Shown here: positions 15,334 to 22,043 of the stretch, piece after piece
Position numbering within the stretch: position 1 is the stretch's first letter
Layout of the letters: each line of letters starts with the position of its first letter
Source: Bacillota bacterium
GTDB taxonomy: Bacteria; Bacillota; Clostridia; Christensenellales; Pumilibacteraceae
Direction of reading: 5' to 3'
DNA: 36,094 bases
NCBI GenBank assembly: GCA_009780325.1
Contig: WRAF01000018.1
Coordinates: 1 to 36,094, forward strand
The notes under the pieces: generated by a model
Databases searched by the model: none
What the model was told of the DNA's origin: nothing
Seen by the model: only the letters and a program-made list of their open reading frames with translations
Position numbers and translations under genes: made by a program

Positions 15334-16517
15334 TAGACAAGCAAAAAAAGATAATATATTTTGACCATGCGGCAACTACTCCATTATCTAAAAAGGCGTT
15401 TGAAAGTATGATTCCGTTTTTTATGGATGATTTTGGAAATGCAAGTTCACTTCATGTTTTAGGAAGGAAATCTGCTTTTGCTGTCACTGAGGCAAGAGCA
15501 AAAATTGCTTCTTTGATTGGTGCAAAAACTAATGAAATTTATTTTTGTTCAGGCGGGACAGAAAGTTGTAATTGGGCTATCAAAGGTTTTTTAGATAAGG
15601 GTACACATATTATTACATCCAGCATAGAGCATCCATCAATAATGGCTCCATTAAAAGAATTAGAACAAAAAGGTATAAAAGTCACATATTTACCTGTCTA
15701 TAAAAATGGTATAGTCAAACCAAGTGATTTAGAAAAAGCAATTACAAAAGACACAGCACTTATTAGCATTATGTTTGCCAATAATGAAATAGGAACTATT
15801 CAACCTATTAAAGAATTAACTGCAATTGCAAATAAGCATAAAATCCCTTTCCATACCGATGCTGTGCAGGCTATAGGCAGCATGGCTATCAATGTTAAAG
15901 ATTTAAATGTGGACATGCTTTCGCTTTCAGCGCACAAGTTTTATGGTCCCAAGGGGATAGGAGCACTTTATATAAAGGGTGGGATTAGACCCAATAAACT
16001 GATTCATGGAGGTTCGCAAGAGCGTACTATGCGTGGAGGAACTAGCAATGTTGCGGCTATTGTGGGTTGCTGTGTGGCTTTAGAAGAGGCATTGAATAAC
16101 TTAGATGATAATTCTAAGCATATAAGGGTATTAAGAAATACTTTTATTGATAGGGTATTATGTGAGATAGAACATTGCTATTTGAATGGTGATAGAGATA
16201 GAAGATTGGATAACAATGCGAATTTTGTTTTTGATTTTGTTGAGGGTGAGTCAATCTTAATGATGTTGGACTTAAACGGAATTGCTGTTTCATCAGGATC
16301 TGCCTGTTCATCAGGATCACTTAGTCCATCGCATGTTTTATTAAGTTTAGGTGTGCCGATAGAGTCTGCACATGGGTCAATTAGGTTTTCTTTTGGTATA
16401 GGCAACACAATGGACCACATAAACTATGCAGTAGATAAATTAAAAGAAACAATAAATAAATTAAGAGAAATGTCGCCTTTATTTTTACAAGTTAAGGGTG
16501 ATAGTAAATTTGTATAG
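15330..16517 (+). CDS. nifS: Cysteine desulfurase NifS
   Basis: A 395-residue class V aminotransferase-fold PLP enzyme that takes sulfur from cysteine as a persulfide for Fe-S cluster and thio-cofactor assembly. It begins with YFDHAATTPLS, has SGGTESCNWAIKG, the PLP Lys203 in LSAHKFYGPKG, and the persulfide-carrying Cys326 in SSGSACSSGSLSPSHVL. The long mobile loop around Cys326 marks it as NifS/IscS group I, not SufS. nifU follows 9 bp later, the usual Clostridium-type pair. The start overlaps the upstream gene by 4 bp. Confidence 0.95.
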   Translation: MIDKQKKIIYFDHAATTPLSKKAFESMIPFFMDDFGNASSLHVLGRKSAFAVTEARAKIASLIGAKTNEIYFCSGGTESCNWAIKGFLDKGTHIITSSIEHPSIMAPLKELEQKGIKVTYLPVYKNGIVKPSDLEKAITKDTALISIMFANNEIGTIQPIKELTAIANKHKIPFHTDAVQAIGSMAINVKDLNVDMLSLSAHKFYGPKGIGALYIKGGIRPNKLIHGGSQERTMRGGTSNVAAIVGCCVALEEALNNLDDNSKHIRVLRNTFIDRVLCEIEHCYLNGDRDRRLDNNANFVFDFVEGESILMMLDLNGIAVSSGSACSSGSLSPSHVLLSLGVPIESAHGSIRFSFGIGNTMDHINYAVDKLKETINKLREMSPLFLQVKGDSKFV

Positions 16518-16526
16518 AGGTAAATT

Positions 16527-16904
16527 ATGTATAATGAAAAGGTAATAAAAGAGTTTTCTGATCCGCAAAATGTGGGGGAATTAAAAAATCCTAATGGTGT
16601 AGGCACTGTAGGCAATGCTTCGTGCGGAGACATCATGAAATTGTTTTTGCGTATTGAAAATGATATAATTGTTGATGTAAGTTTTAAAACATTTGGGTGT
16701 GCGGCAGCCATAGCAACAGCGTCAACTGCAACTAGATTAATTAAGGGTGTGACCATTGAAGATGCCCTAAAAGTCACCAACCAGCATGTGGTTGATGAGT
16801 TAGGTGGCTTGCCTAGCCAAAAATTGCATTGCTCTGTGCTAGCGCATGAGGCAATTGTGGCAGCGATTGAAGATTATAAAAATAATAAAATTAATGATAA
16901 ATAA
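16527..16904 (+). CDS. nifU: Iron-sulfur cluster assembly scaffold NifU (IscU type)
   Basis: A 125-residue single-domain scaffold. The three cluster ligands are Cys33 (NASCGDIM, with the helper Asp35), Cys58 (FGCAAAIA) and Cys102 next to His101 (KLHCSVLAHEA). Clostridium-type NifU lacks the extra domains of nitrogen-fixation NifU, as here. It receives sulfur from NifS encoded just upstream. RBS AGAGGT at 16516-16521. It is the last gene of this plus-strand run; a weak GATTTTAAAATC palindrome follows. Confidence 0.94.
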   Translation: MYNEKVIKEFSDPQNVGELKNPNGVGTVGNASCGDIMKLFLRIENDIIVDVSFKTFGCAAAIATASTATRLIKGVTIEDALKVTNQHVVDELGGLPSQKLHCSVLAHEAIVAAIEDYKNNKINDK

Positions 16905-16933
16905 TTTGCGATTTTAAAATCATAATAAATTAA

Positions 16934-17110
16934 TTATTCTATGCCCTCTTCTGCTTTTCTTTTTTTCTTTATGTTGTTTTTACATTTATCTACTCCGTCC
17001 ATTACTTTATCTTCTACATCGTCAAAAACCTTTTCGCAGGTTTTGTTATTCTTATAAAAATATGCTCCTGCTGCAGCGCCAAGCCCTAATCCTACCCAAA
17101 ATGATCTCAT
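16934..17110 (-). CDS. Small YtxH-like membrane protein (58 aa)
   Basis: A short minus-strand gene with an excellent RBS (AAGGAGG, complement of 17119-17125) eight bases before ATG. The product starts MRSFWVGLGLGAAAGAYFYK, a glycine-zipper transmembrane helix, followed by a charged, probably amphipathic helix with two Cys (KTCEKVF, DKCKNNIKKK). This layout matches YtxH-type small proteins; the function is unknown. It converges with nifU and diverges from ruvX, so its promoter region (17111-17196) is shared. Confidence 0.75.
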   Translation of the reverse strand: MRSFWVGLGLGAAAGAYFYKNNKTCEKVFDDVEDKVMDGVDKCKNNIKKKRKAEEGIE

Positions 17111-17196
17111 GATTTTTTTTCCTCCTTGTGCTAAAAAACACTAAATATAGTATTACACAATAATTATAAAATAAAACTAAATAAAGGTGGCAAATT

Positions 17197-17604
17197 TTGA
17201 GAGTATTAGCAATAGATTTTGGCAAAAAAAGGATTGGATTAGCAATGAGTGATGAACTTAGAATAATTGCATCTCCATATCAAGTATATCAAAGACGGGA
17301 TTTAATGCAGGATATATCACACATAACAAGTATAATTAAAGATAATGTGGTGTCTACTGTGGTGATGGGGCTACCTATTAATATGGATGGAAGCGAAGGG
17401 GAAGCGGCTACTGCATCAAGAGAATTTATGTGGGCTTTAGAAAAAAGTGCTAAATTTGAAAGCATTTTTGTGGATGAGAGGCTGTCGTCAGTAGAGGCAA
17501 ATAATATACTAGATGAGGCAGGTGTACACTGGTCTAAAAGAAAGAATATAGTGGATTCACTTGCGGCACAGATTATATTGCAGAAGTTTATAGATAGAAA
17601 TTAA
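17197..17604 (+). CDS. ruvX: Putative pre-16S rRNA nuclease / Holliday junction resolvase-like RuvX (YqgF)
   Basis: A 135-residue RNase H-fold protein. Conserved blocks are VLAIDFGKKRIGLAMSD, VVMGLPINMDGSEG, FVDERLSSVEAN and KNIVDSLAAQIILQ, giving the acidic active site (Asp7, Glu of DERLSS, Asp of VDSLAA). In bacteria the family acts in 16S rRNA 5' maturation and was earlier proposed as a resolvase. The start is TTG, chosen because AAAGGTGG (17184-17191) sits just upstream and because it begins exactly at RVLAIDFG. A DUF1292 gene follows, as in many Bacillota. Confidence 0.93.
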   Translation: MRVLAIDFGKKRIGLAMSDELRIIASPYQVYQRRDLMQDISHITSIIKDNVVSTVVMGLPINMDGSEGEAATASREFMWALEKSAKFESIFVDERLSSVEANNILDEAGVHWSKRKNIVDSLAAQIILQKFIDRN

Positions 17605-17656
17605 AAAATTTTAGCTTACCTTTTTTGAAAAAATGGTAACAAAAGGAGATAAAAAA

Positions 17657-18115
17657 ATGAAACAAAATGAAACTGTTGAATTATTTGAAGATGAGCAAAT
17701 CGTTACTCTTACTGACGAAGAAGGAAACTCTGTTGACTTTGCAGAGGTTGCTGGTATTGAGTATGAGGATAAACTTTATGTTTTACTGCAACCAGTTGAT
17801 GAAGTAGAAGACTTTGAAGAGGATGAGGTTATTGTTTGTTTAGTTGAAAAAGGAGAAGAAGAGGGGGCTGAAATTATTACAGCGGTTGAGGATGAGGAGT
17901 TAGCTGAGAAAGTATTTGAAGAGTATTTAAAAGCAGTTGCTGATGAATTAGGTGATTGTCCTTGTGACGATTGCGGCAAAGAAGATGATGAAAACTGCAT
18001 GTGCGGTTGCAATGATAAAAATGAAGTTAAAGAAGAGAAAAAATCTGCAAAGAAGAAAGAAACTAACTCGACAGCATCAAAAGAGAAAAAACCTCCGTCT
18101 AAGAAAGGCAAATAA
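17657..18115 (+). CDS. DUF1292 (YrzB) protein with Cys-rich and Lys-rich tail
   Basis: The N-terminal ~90 residues are the DUF1292 domain (IVTLTDEEGNSVDFAEVAGIEYEDKLYVLL, quoted here only as IVTLTDEEGN and YEDKLYVLL), very acidic. Then comes a Cys-rich linker (CPCDDCGKEDD, CMCGCND) that could bind metal, and a Lys-rich tail ending SKKGK. Standard YrzB is about 90 residues, so the tail is an addition. I take ATG at 17657 because AAAGGAGAT (17642-17650) is correctly placed before it; an ATG at 17633 has no RBS. The neighbouring ruvX is the conserved partner of this gene in Bacillota. Function of DUF1292 is unknown. A strong terminator follows. Confidence 0.85.
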   Translation: MKQNETVELFEDEQIVTLTDEEGNSVDFAEVAGIEYEDKLYVLLQPVDEVEDFEEDEVIVCLVEKGEEEGAEIITAVEDEELAEKVFEEYLKAVADELGDCPCDDCGKEDDENCMCGCNDKNEVKEEKKSAKKKETNSTASKEKKPPSKKGK

Positions 18116-18162
18116 AAAGGCTTGCAGTCATTTAGTTGTTAAAAAATCACATTGAAAAAATT

Positions 18163-18208
18163 AAAAGTATTTCACTTTAAATGATTGACATGAAATACTT
18201 TTTTTTTT
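18163..18208 (+). terminator. Rho-independent terminator after the ruvX-DUF1292 genes
   Basis: Arms AAAAGTATTTCA (18163-18174) and TGAAATACTTTT (18191-18202), then T up to 18208. It overlaps the promoter elements of the next gene. Confidence 0.88.
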
Positions 18209-18216
18209 GCTATAAT
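18185..18216 (+). promoter_or_regulatory. Promoter of the lipoprotein gene, overlapping a terminator
   Basis: A perfect TATAAT lies at 18211-18216, directly after the T-run. TTGACA at 18185-18190 lies in the loop of the terminator, but the spacing of 20 bases is too long for standard sigma-A, so the -35 assignment is doubtful. RBS AAGGAGAT (18233-18240) and ATG follow at normal distances. Confidence 0.55.
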
Positions 18217-18245
18217 ATGTTACCATAAGTTTAAGGAGATGTATT

Positions 18246-18932
18246 ATGAAAAAAAGATTAATTTTAATAGCTTTGACAATAGCGGTGTTTTTGTCGTCTG
18301 TAATAATATTATCTGCTTGTGACCTAAATATACAAAGGTTTGAACTAACAACTAATGGTGCAATCTTTAACAGTCGTACCCATTTTGAAAGCTGGGATGG
18401 TGATACTAACCATTTAAATACAAGACAATTGAGGACAGGGCAAACAGTTTATGTTGTTTCTGATACATTTTTGCCAGCAATTTTTATTTTTGATGGCTGG
18501 TTTGACGGTGATGATTTTTTGACTAGGGAATCAAGTTTTGTTTTCACTATGCCTAATAGAAATGTCACACTTATGCAAAGATGGACTAATCTTAATGATA
18601 ATCCAATTATAGATGACCCAATTACCAATAGCAGAGTTCCGTTTTTACAAAAAATATCCTCAAATTGGGGTGTTCCTAATTATTATTGGGGTGAATTTAT
18701 TTCACCTAGATATAAACATTTTGACAATCCTCAGTATACTTATGGCGGAGGACCGAATGCCCAGCCAACTGACGATTGGACAGCGTGGTGGTTAGAGCCA
18801 TATATGCATGAGTTTTACCCTGATTGTAAATATTATATCTATTTTAAAATTGGCTTTTCTCATCCGCATACAGCAGTGACAGCATGGATAAGAGACATTG
18901 ATCATCAGTTTGTTTTGGTATGTCAGCAATGA
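18246..18932 (+). CDS. Lipoprotein with InlB-type B-repeat-like region, probably 3'-truncated
   Basis: A 228-residue protein with a lipoprotein signal peptide, lipobox LSAC and lipidated Cys25. Residues 75-115 (FDGWFDGDDFLT, FVFTMPNRNVTL) resemble the divergent InlB B-repeat of surface proteins of Bacillota. The rest is aromatic-rich and unassigned. The last about 30 codons lie antisense to the 3' end of the convergent gene at 18844-19191, and the reading after FKIG looks less convincing. The natural end was probably lost when the neighbouring island inserted. RBS AAGGAGAT. Confidence 0.72.
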   Translation: MKKRLILIALTIAVFLSSVIILSACDLNIQRFELTTNGAIFNSRTHFESWDGDTNHLNTRQLRTGQTVYVVSDTFLPAIFIFDGWFDGDDFLTRESSFVFTMPNRNVTLMQRWTNLNDNPIIDDPITNSRVPFLQKISSNWGVPNYYWGEFISPRYKHFDNPQYTYGGGPNAQPTDDWTAWWLEPYMHEFYPDCKYYIYFKIGFSHPHTAVTAWIRDIDHQFVLVCQQ

Positions 18933-19191
18933 TAAAATAATCACCCTCTTGGATAATTTGTTTTTTATGCTTGCGTACATATTCTACCATCATTGCATAA
19001 ATAGGTTGATGGAATGAAGCGGCTGTTTCAACTGGTATCTTTGTTGAATTATCAACAAATTTTGGAATTTCAATTTTTGGCTCAGACACTATACTATCGT
19101 CTATAAACTCATTTTGAATAGGTTCTGTCAACCCCAAATCATCTTTTGGCTCTTCGCCTATAAATTCTTTTTCAATTATTTCTTTTTTCAT
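18844..19191 (-). CDS. Small acidic phage-like protein of unknown function
   Basis: A 115-residue protein. I start at ATG 19191 because GGAGG lies eight bases upstream, inside the end of the preceding gene; an ATG at 19206 would have its RBS too close. The N-terminus is Glu/Lys-rich and probably disordered (KKEIIEKEFIGEEPKDD). The C-terminal part (IYAMMVEYVRKHKKQII, EGDYFIIADIPKQTDD) looks folded. No family is recognised. It follows the tail-spike-like gene with its start 3 bases before that gene's stop, so they belong to one transcription unit. Its 3' end overlaps the convergent lipoprotein gene by 89 bp. Confidence 0.6.
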   Translation of the reverse strand: MKKEIIEKEFIGEEPKDDLGLTEPIQNEFIDDSIVSEPKIEIPKFVDNSTKIPVETAASFHQPIYAMMVEYVRKHKKQIIQEGDYFIIADIPKQTDDQCLLSMLSLLYADEKSQF

Positions 19192-19193
19192 TT

Positions 19194-20303
19194 TTAAGTC
19201 CTCCATCTCCCTTTAAGAATAACCGTTACGATTGTCGCAGCAGTAGTAGATCGAAATAACCTTACAGCAAAACCAGTTCTTGTAAGACTTACAAGATGCG
19301 TTTTAACATCGTTTGCTCCTATAGCAGCATCTTGTGTCACTTGTGATATTCCAAATGGGTTTAACAAAAAAGGAACAGGCAATGTAAATCGTGGGGTTAA
19401 AATCCATTGATTAGCAGTTGCAGGGATTGTTAAGCGTGTCATGTATTCAAGATCTCCATTTGAATATCTTCTCATTTCAGATTGCAAAACATCTATATCA
19501 TCAATATTTTCAAAAATGTCAATTTGCCGCTCCCATAATCCTGATGTTAAACTCCATAATTCCACATCATTTTCTGTATTGCCCATCCATATAAAACGAG
19601 TAAAAGGTGAGCGACCCATGATGCCGGGTGTTTCACTTGTTGTATAAAATCTATTGTTCAATAAAGCTATATTTGTGCCAACTAGAGACGGTTCAACTAA
19701 AGGTTGTGAAAATGGAATATTTGATGTTGCACCTTTCATGACACAACCAACAAAAGAAATATTATCTGTAAATTGTTTTGACTCAACAACATTAGTAACT
19801 ACATTGCCCCAAAACCTTACTGCATTAGTCGCACTTGTTTCTAAGTAGCAATTTGAAAAAACTACATCTTTGTACCCACATTCAGTAAGAGAATTTATTC
19901 TCCAAAAAACTATACAATGAGAATTGTGAAAGATTGTCACATTTTCTATGTATATATTTTGAAAAACTTTATCCTCTATAGGAGTAAAAATAATTCCGCA
20001 ACTAGAAGTATCACTAATACTAGCTTGTCCAAAATTCATTCGTAAATCCCTAATTATAACATTGGAAGCCTGCACATTAAACCTTCCCGACCGAATAGTT
20101 GACAAGCCATTAGGCATTATTACAGTTCCATTACCCATGCCGCAAATTGTTATATTGTCAGTCTGCACGACAATTCGCTCATTGCACCGATATATCCCTT
20201 CACGCAAAACAACTTTGCCACCACCCGTGTCAGCACACGCTTGGATTGCATTGTTAATTTGCACCTGAGCATTAAACTGCGTTTGGCGATATAACAAAAT
20301 CAC
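19194..20303 (-). CDS. Right-handed beta-helix protein (phage tail-spike-like), downstream part of a split gene
   Basis: A 369-residue ORF whose first 250 residues have the pectate-lyase-like solenoid pattern: NNAIQACADTGGGKVVLREG, then strands such as NITICGMGNGTVIMPNG, NVIIRDLRMNFG and FQNIYIENVTIFHN. The GGGKVVLREGIYRC opening is the classic start of phage tail-spike or pectin-lyase domains. The start (GTG at 20303) has no RBS and overlaps the upstream ORF by 32 bp in another frame. A one-base shift near 20280 joins them into one protein. Role by analogy: receptor or polysaccharide-binding appendage. No catalytic residues can be assigned. Confidence 0.7.
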   Translation of the reverse strand: MILLYRQTQFNAQVQINNAIQACADTGGGKVVLREGIYRCNERIVVQTDNITICGMGNGTVIMPNGLSTIRSGRFNVQASNVIIRDLRMNFGQASISDTSSCGIIFTPIEDKVFQNIYIENVTIFHNSHCIVFWRINSLTECGYKDVVFSNCYLETSATNAVRFWGNVVTNVVESKQFTDNISFVGCVMKGATSNIPFSQPLVEPSLVGTNIALLNNRFYTTSETPGIMGRSPFTRFIWMGNTENDVELWSLTSGLWERQIDIFENIDDIDVLQSEMRRYSNGDLEYMTRLTIPATANQWILTPRFTLPVPFLLNPFGISQVTQDAAIGANDVKTHLVSLTRTGFAVRLFRSTTAATIVTVILKGRWRT

Positions 20304-20754
20304 AATCGGGTGTAAAACCGACTACAAACGTGGTGCTAGTGCTTGAATTGTTTCCGAATCTTTCTTGAACTGAACGGCCATTTTCTAATATAACTGTGCT
20401 CGCAGAGGTAACAGGAGATATTTGATCGCCTGTTGCATTCCTTAAAACAGCCGTCCTTGCATTAGTTGGTCTTTCAGCATTATTTCTCTCTTCAAATCTT
20501 GTCGCACTATTGATAGCAGTTCTTTGCTCATTTGTTAAAGTTGATTGTGTTAGACGAATCGACTCATTAGAACCCGGATAAGTCAACATCGGTTCTCCAC
20601 TATCGTTTGCCGATAATACAATCTGGTCAGTATCGCTGCCTAAGGGCATGGCACTACTGCCGCTTTGAGAGAAAGAAAGATTATTGTCATCACGGGAATT
20701 CTTTCTTGCAACTTGTGCGGCTGTCACAATCTTTCTGTTTTTATTTTCACTCAT
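20272..20754 (-). CDS. N-terminal part of the split tail-spike-like gene
   Basis: A 160-residue ORF with a good RBS (GAAGGAG, complement of about 20761-20767) before ATG. It is Asn/Ser/Thr-rich and soluble (RLTQSTLTNEQRTAIN, VILENGRSVQERFGNNS), as in neck and shaft regions of phage tail fibres. It ends TFVVGFTPDCDFVISPNAV, and the next frame continues FNAQVQINNAIQ, so it is the 5' half of the beta-helix gene. A hairpin GGATAAG/CTTATCC at 20773-20792 lies just upstream of its RBS. Confidence 0.65.
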   Translation of the reverse strand: MSENKNRKIVTAAQVARKNSRDDNNLSFSQSGSSAMPLGSDTDQIVLSANDSGEPMLTYPGSNESIRLTQSTLTNEQRTAINSATRFEERNNAERPTNARTAVLRNATGDQISPVTSASTVILENGRSVQERFGNNSSTSTTFVVGFTPDCDFVISPNAV

Positions 20755-20863
20755 ATTTACTCCTTCGAAAGGGGATAAGTAAATTCTTATCCTTCTCAGT
20801 TATTATTTTATTTTTGTAAAAGTATAGGTAAGTTAATACACTGCTGGTTAAAAGATTTCAAAG

Positions 20864-21520
20864 TTAATCAAAAAATTCTATCCTTATCTCACCAACTGTC
20901 AAGGTTCGCAAACTGCCGTTAGCATTATACACTCGGGTCACCTGATTTTCGCTGATATTACCGATAGTGAAAGTTCTTGTATAAACTTCCATATTATAGT
21001 CATAATCTTCTCTACCTGGCTCAACCCCAAACACTGTGATTGTCAGTGAATTATTATTCACAGCTACAGTTTGAAAATGTTCCTGCACCTCAATAATGGG
21101 TACTCTATAAAAAGTATTTAATCCAGTTCTATGAAAACCAAAATAATTTATATTCCCGTTAATCGCTCCATTAACCCACGCTTGTCTTTGGCCGCTCCTT
21201 TGTTCATACATTCTTCTAATCGGATAATCTGGTATTTGTCTATCTGTAAATGTTGTTGACATTTGATTAAATTCGGCTTGAGTTATTCTTGTCGCATTAT
21301 CAAAATCCTTCCAAATAGCAACAAATGAAGTAAATCCCTCTCTGCCTGTGTTGATAGCAAAAACTCTTTTAGGAATATTAGCCAAATGTGATGGAACAGA
21401 ATTGTTGGGCGGAGTAGTACCATGAGAGCCTGATTGCTGGTCGCAAGCACTTAAAAATGCAAAAGGCATTGTCAACAAAACTACGAGCAATAAAGTTAAT
21501 AATATTCTTTTTATATTCAT
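20864..21520 (-). CDS. Lipoprotein of unknown function
   Basis: A 218-residue protein with a clear signal peptide and lipobox FLSAC, lipidated Cys26. A Gly/Pro/Ser linker follows, then a beta-rich domain (VFAINTGREGFTSFVAIW, SLTITVFGVEPGRED). No family is recognised. The RBS TGGAGGAA precedes ATG at normal spacing. It follows the two-TM gene by 46 bp on the same strand and could be part of the RHS gene cluster, or an independent insertion like the other lipoprotein genes of this window. Confidence 0.72.
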   Translation of the reverse strand: MNIKRILLTLLLVVLLTMPFAFLSACDQQSGSHGTTPPNNSVPSHLANIPKRVFAINTGREGFTSFVAIWKDFDNATRITQAEFNQMSTTFTDRQIPDYPIRRMYEQRSGQRQAWVNGAINGNINYFGFHRTGLNTFYRVPIIEVQEHFQTVAVNNNSLTITVFGVEPGREDYDYNMEVYTRTFTIGNISENQVTRVYNANGSLRTLTVGEIRIEFFD

Positions 21521-21566
21521 ATTTTTTCCTCCATTGTGCTATTAGTAGACACAAAAATTTATATTT

Positions 21567-22031
21567 TTATTTATTAAATTTCGCTCTAACAATCGCACTT
21601 GGGCAGTTTTCTTGTAAAAATTTACCTTTTTTATAACCAATAGCAAATGAAAGCTTGGGATAATCTGACTTTGTTGTAATTTCTAATATTTCCTCAAGCA
21701 TTATAGGCGGATCTTTAATAGAAAACCAATAAAGTCGACAACTTGTAATTTCATCCCACCGCCATTCATATTTTTGACCTTTTATAATTCTCCATATCTT
21801 CTCTTCATCAAAGTGAATTTTTGGCAACCACCACTTCACAGAAAATATAATTATAGGGACATACAATGGCAAAAGCGAAAACATTATAATTAAAACTATC
21901 AGCCTATCTCGTTCTGCATAAGGAAACAGAAACAGCACAAATGATATTAAAAAAGATGTCGTAATTATCATTAAATATGCCCAAAAAGGTGTGGGGTTTC
22001 TTCGCCAAACCCATGTTTTTTTCATAATCAT
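21567..22031 (-). CDS. Two-TM protein with a PH-like soluble domain; candidate RHS immunity protein
   Basis: A 154-residue protein with two helices (about residues 17-37 and 44-64) and a cytoplasmic domain of about 85 residues (KIHFDEEKIWRIIKG, YEWRWDEITSCRLYW), a layout seen in small bacterial PH-like membrane proteins. It starts 12 bp after the stop of the RHS gene, with GGAG five bases before ATG. This is where cognate immunity genes of polymorphic toxins sit. The pseudogene at 1083-1683 has the same layout and similar key positions. Function as immunity protein is inferred from position, not shown. Confidence 0.65.
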   Translation of the reverse strand: MIMKKTWVWRRNPTPFWAYLMIITTSFLISFVLFLFPYAERDRLIVLIIMFSLLPLYVPIIIFSVKWWLPKIHFDEEKIWRIIKGQKYEWRWDEITSCRLYWFSIKDPPIMLEEILEITTKSDYPKLSFAIGYKKGKFLQENCPSAIVRAKFNK

Positions 22032-22043
22032 TCAATCTCCTAA

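Noticed and set aside
17776-18155. Overlapping ORFs in other frames within the DUF1292 gene
   Set aside because: They arise from the biased Glu/Lys codons of the real gene and have no RBS.
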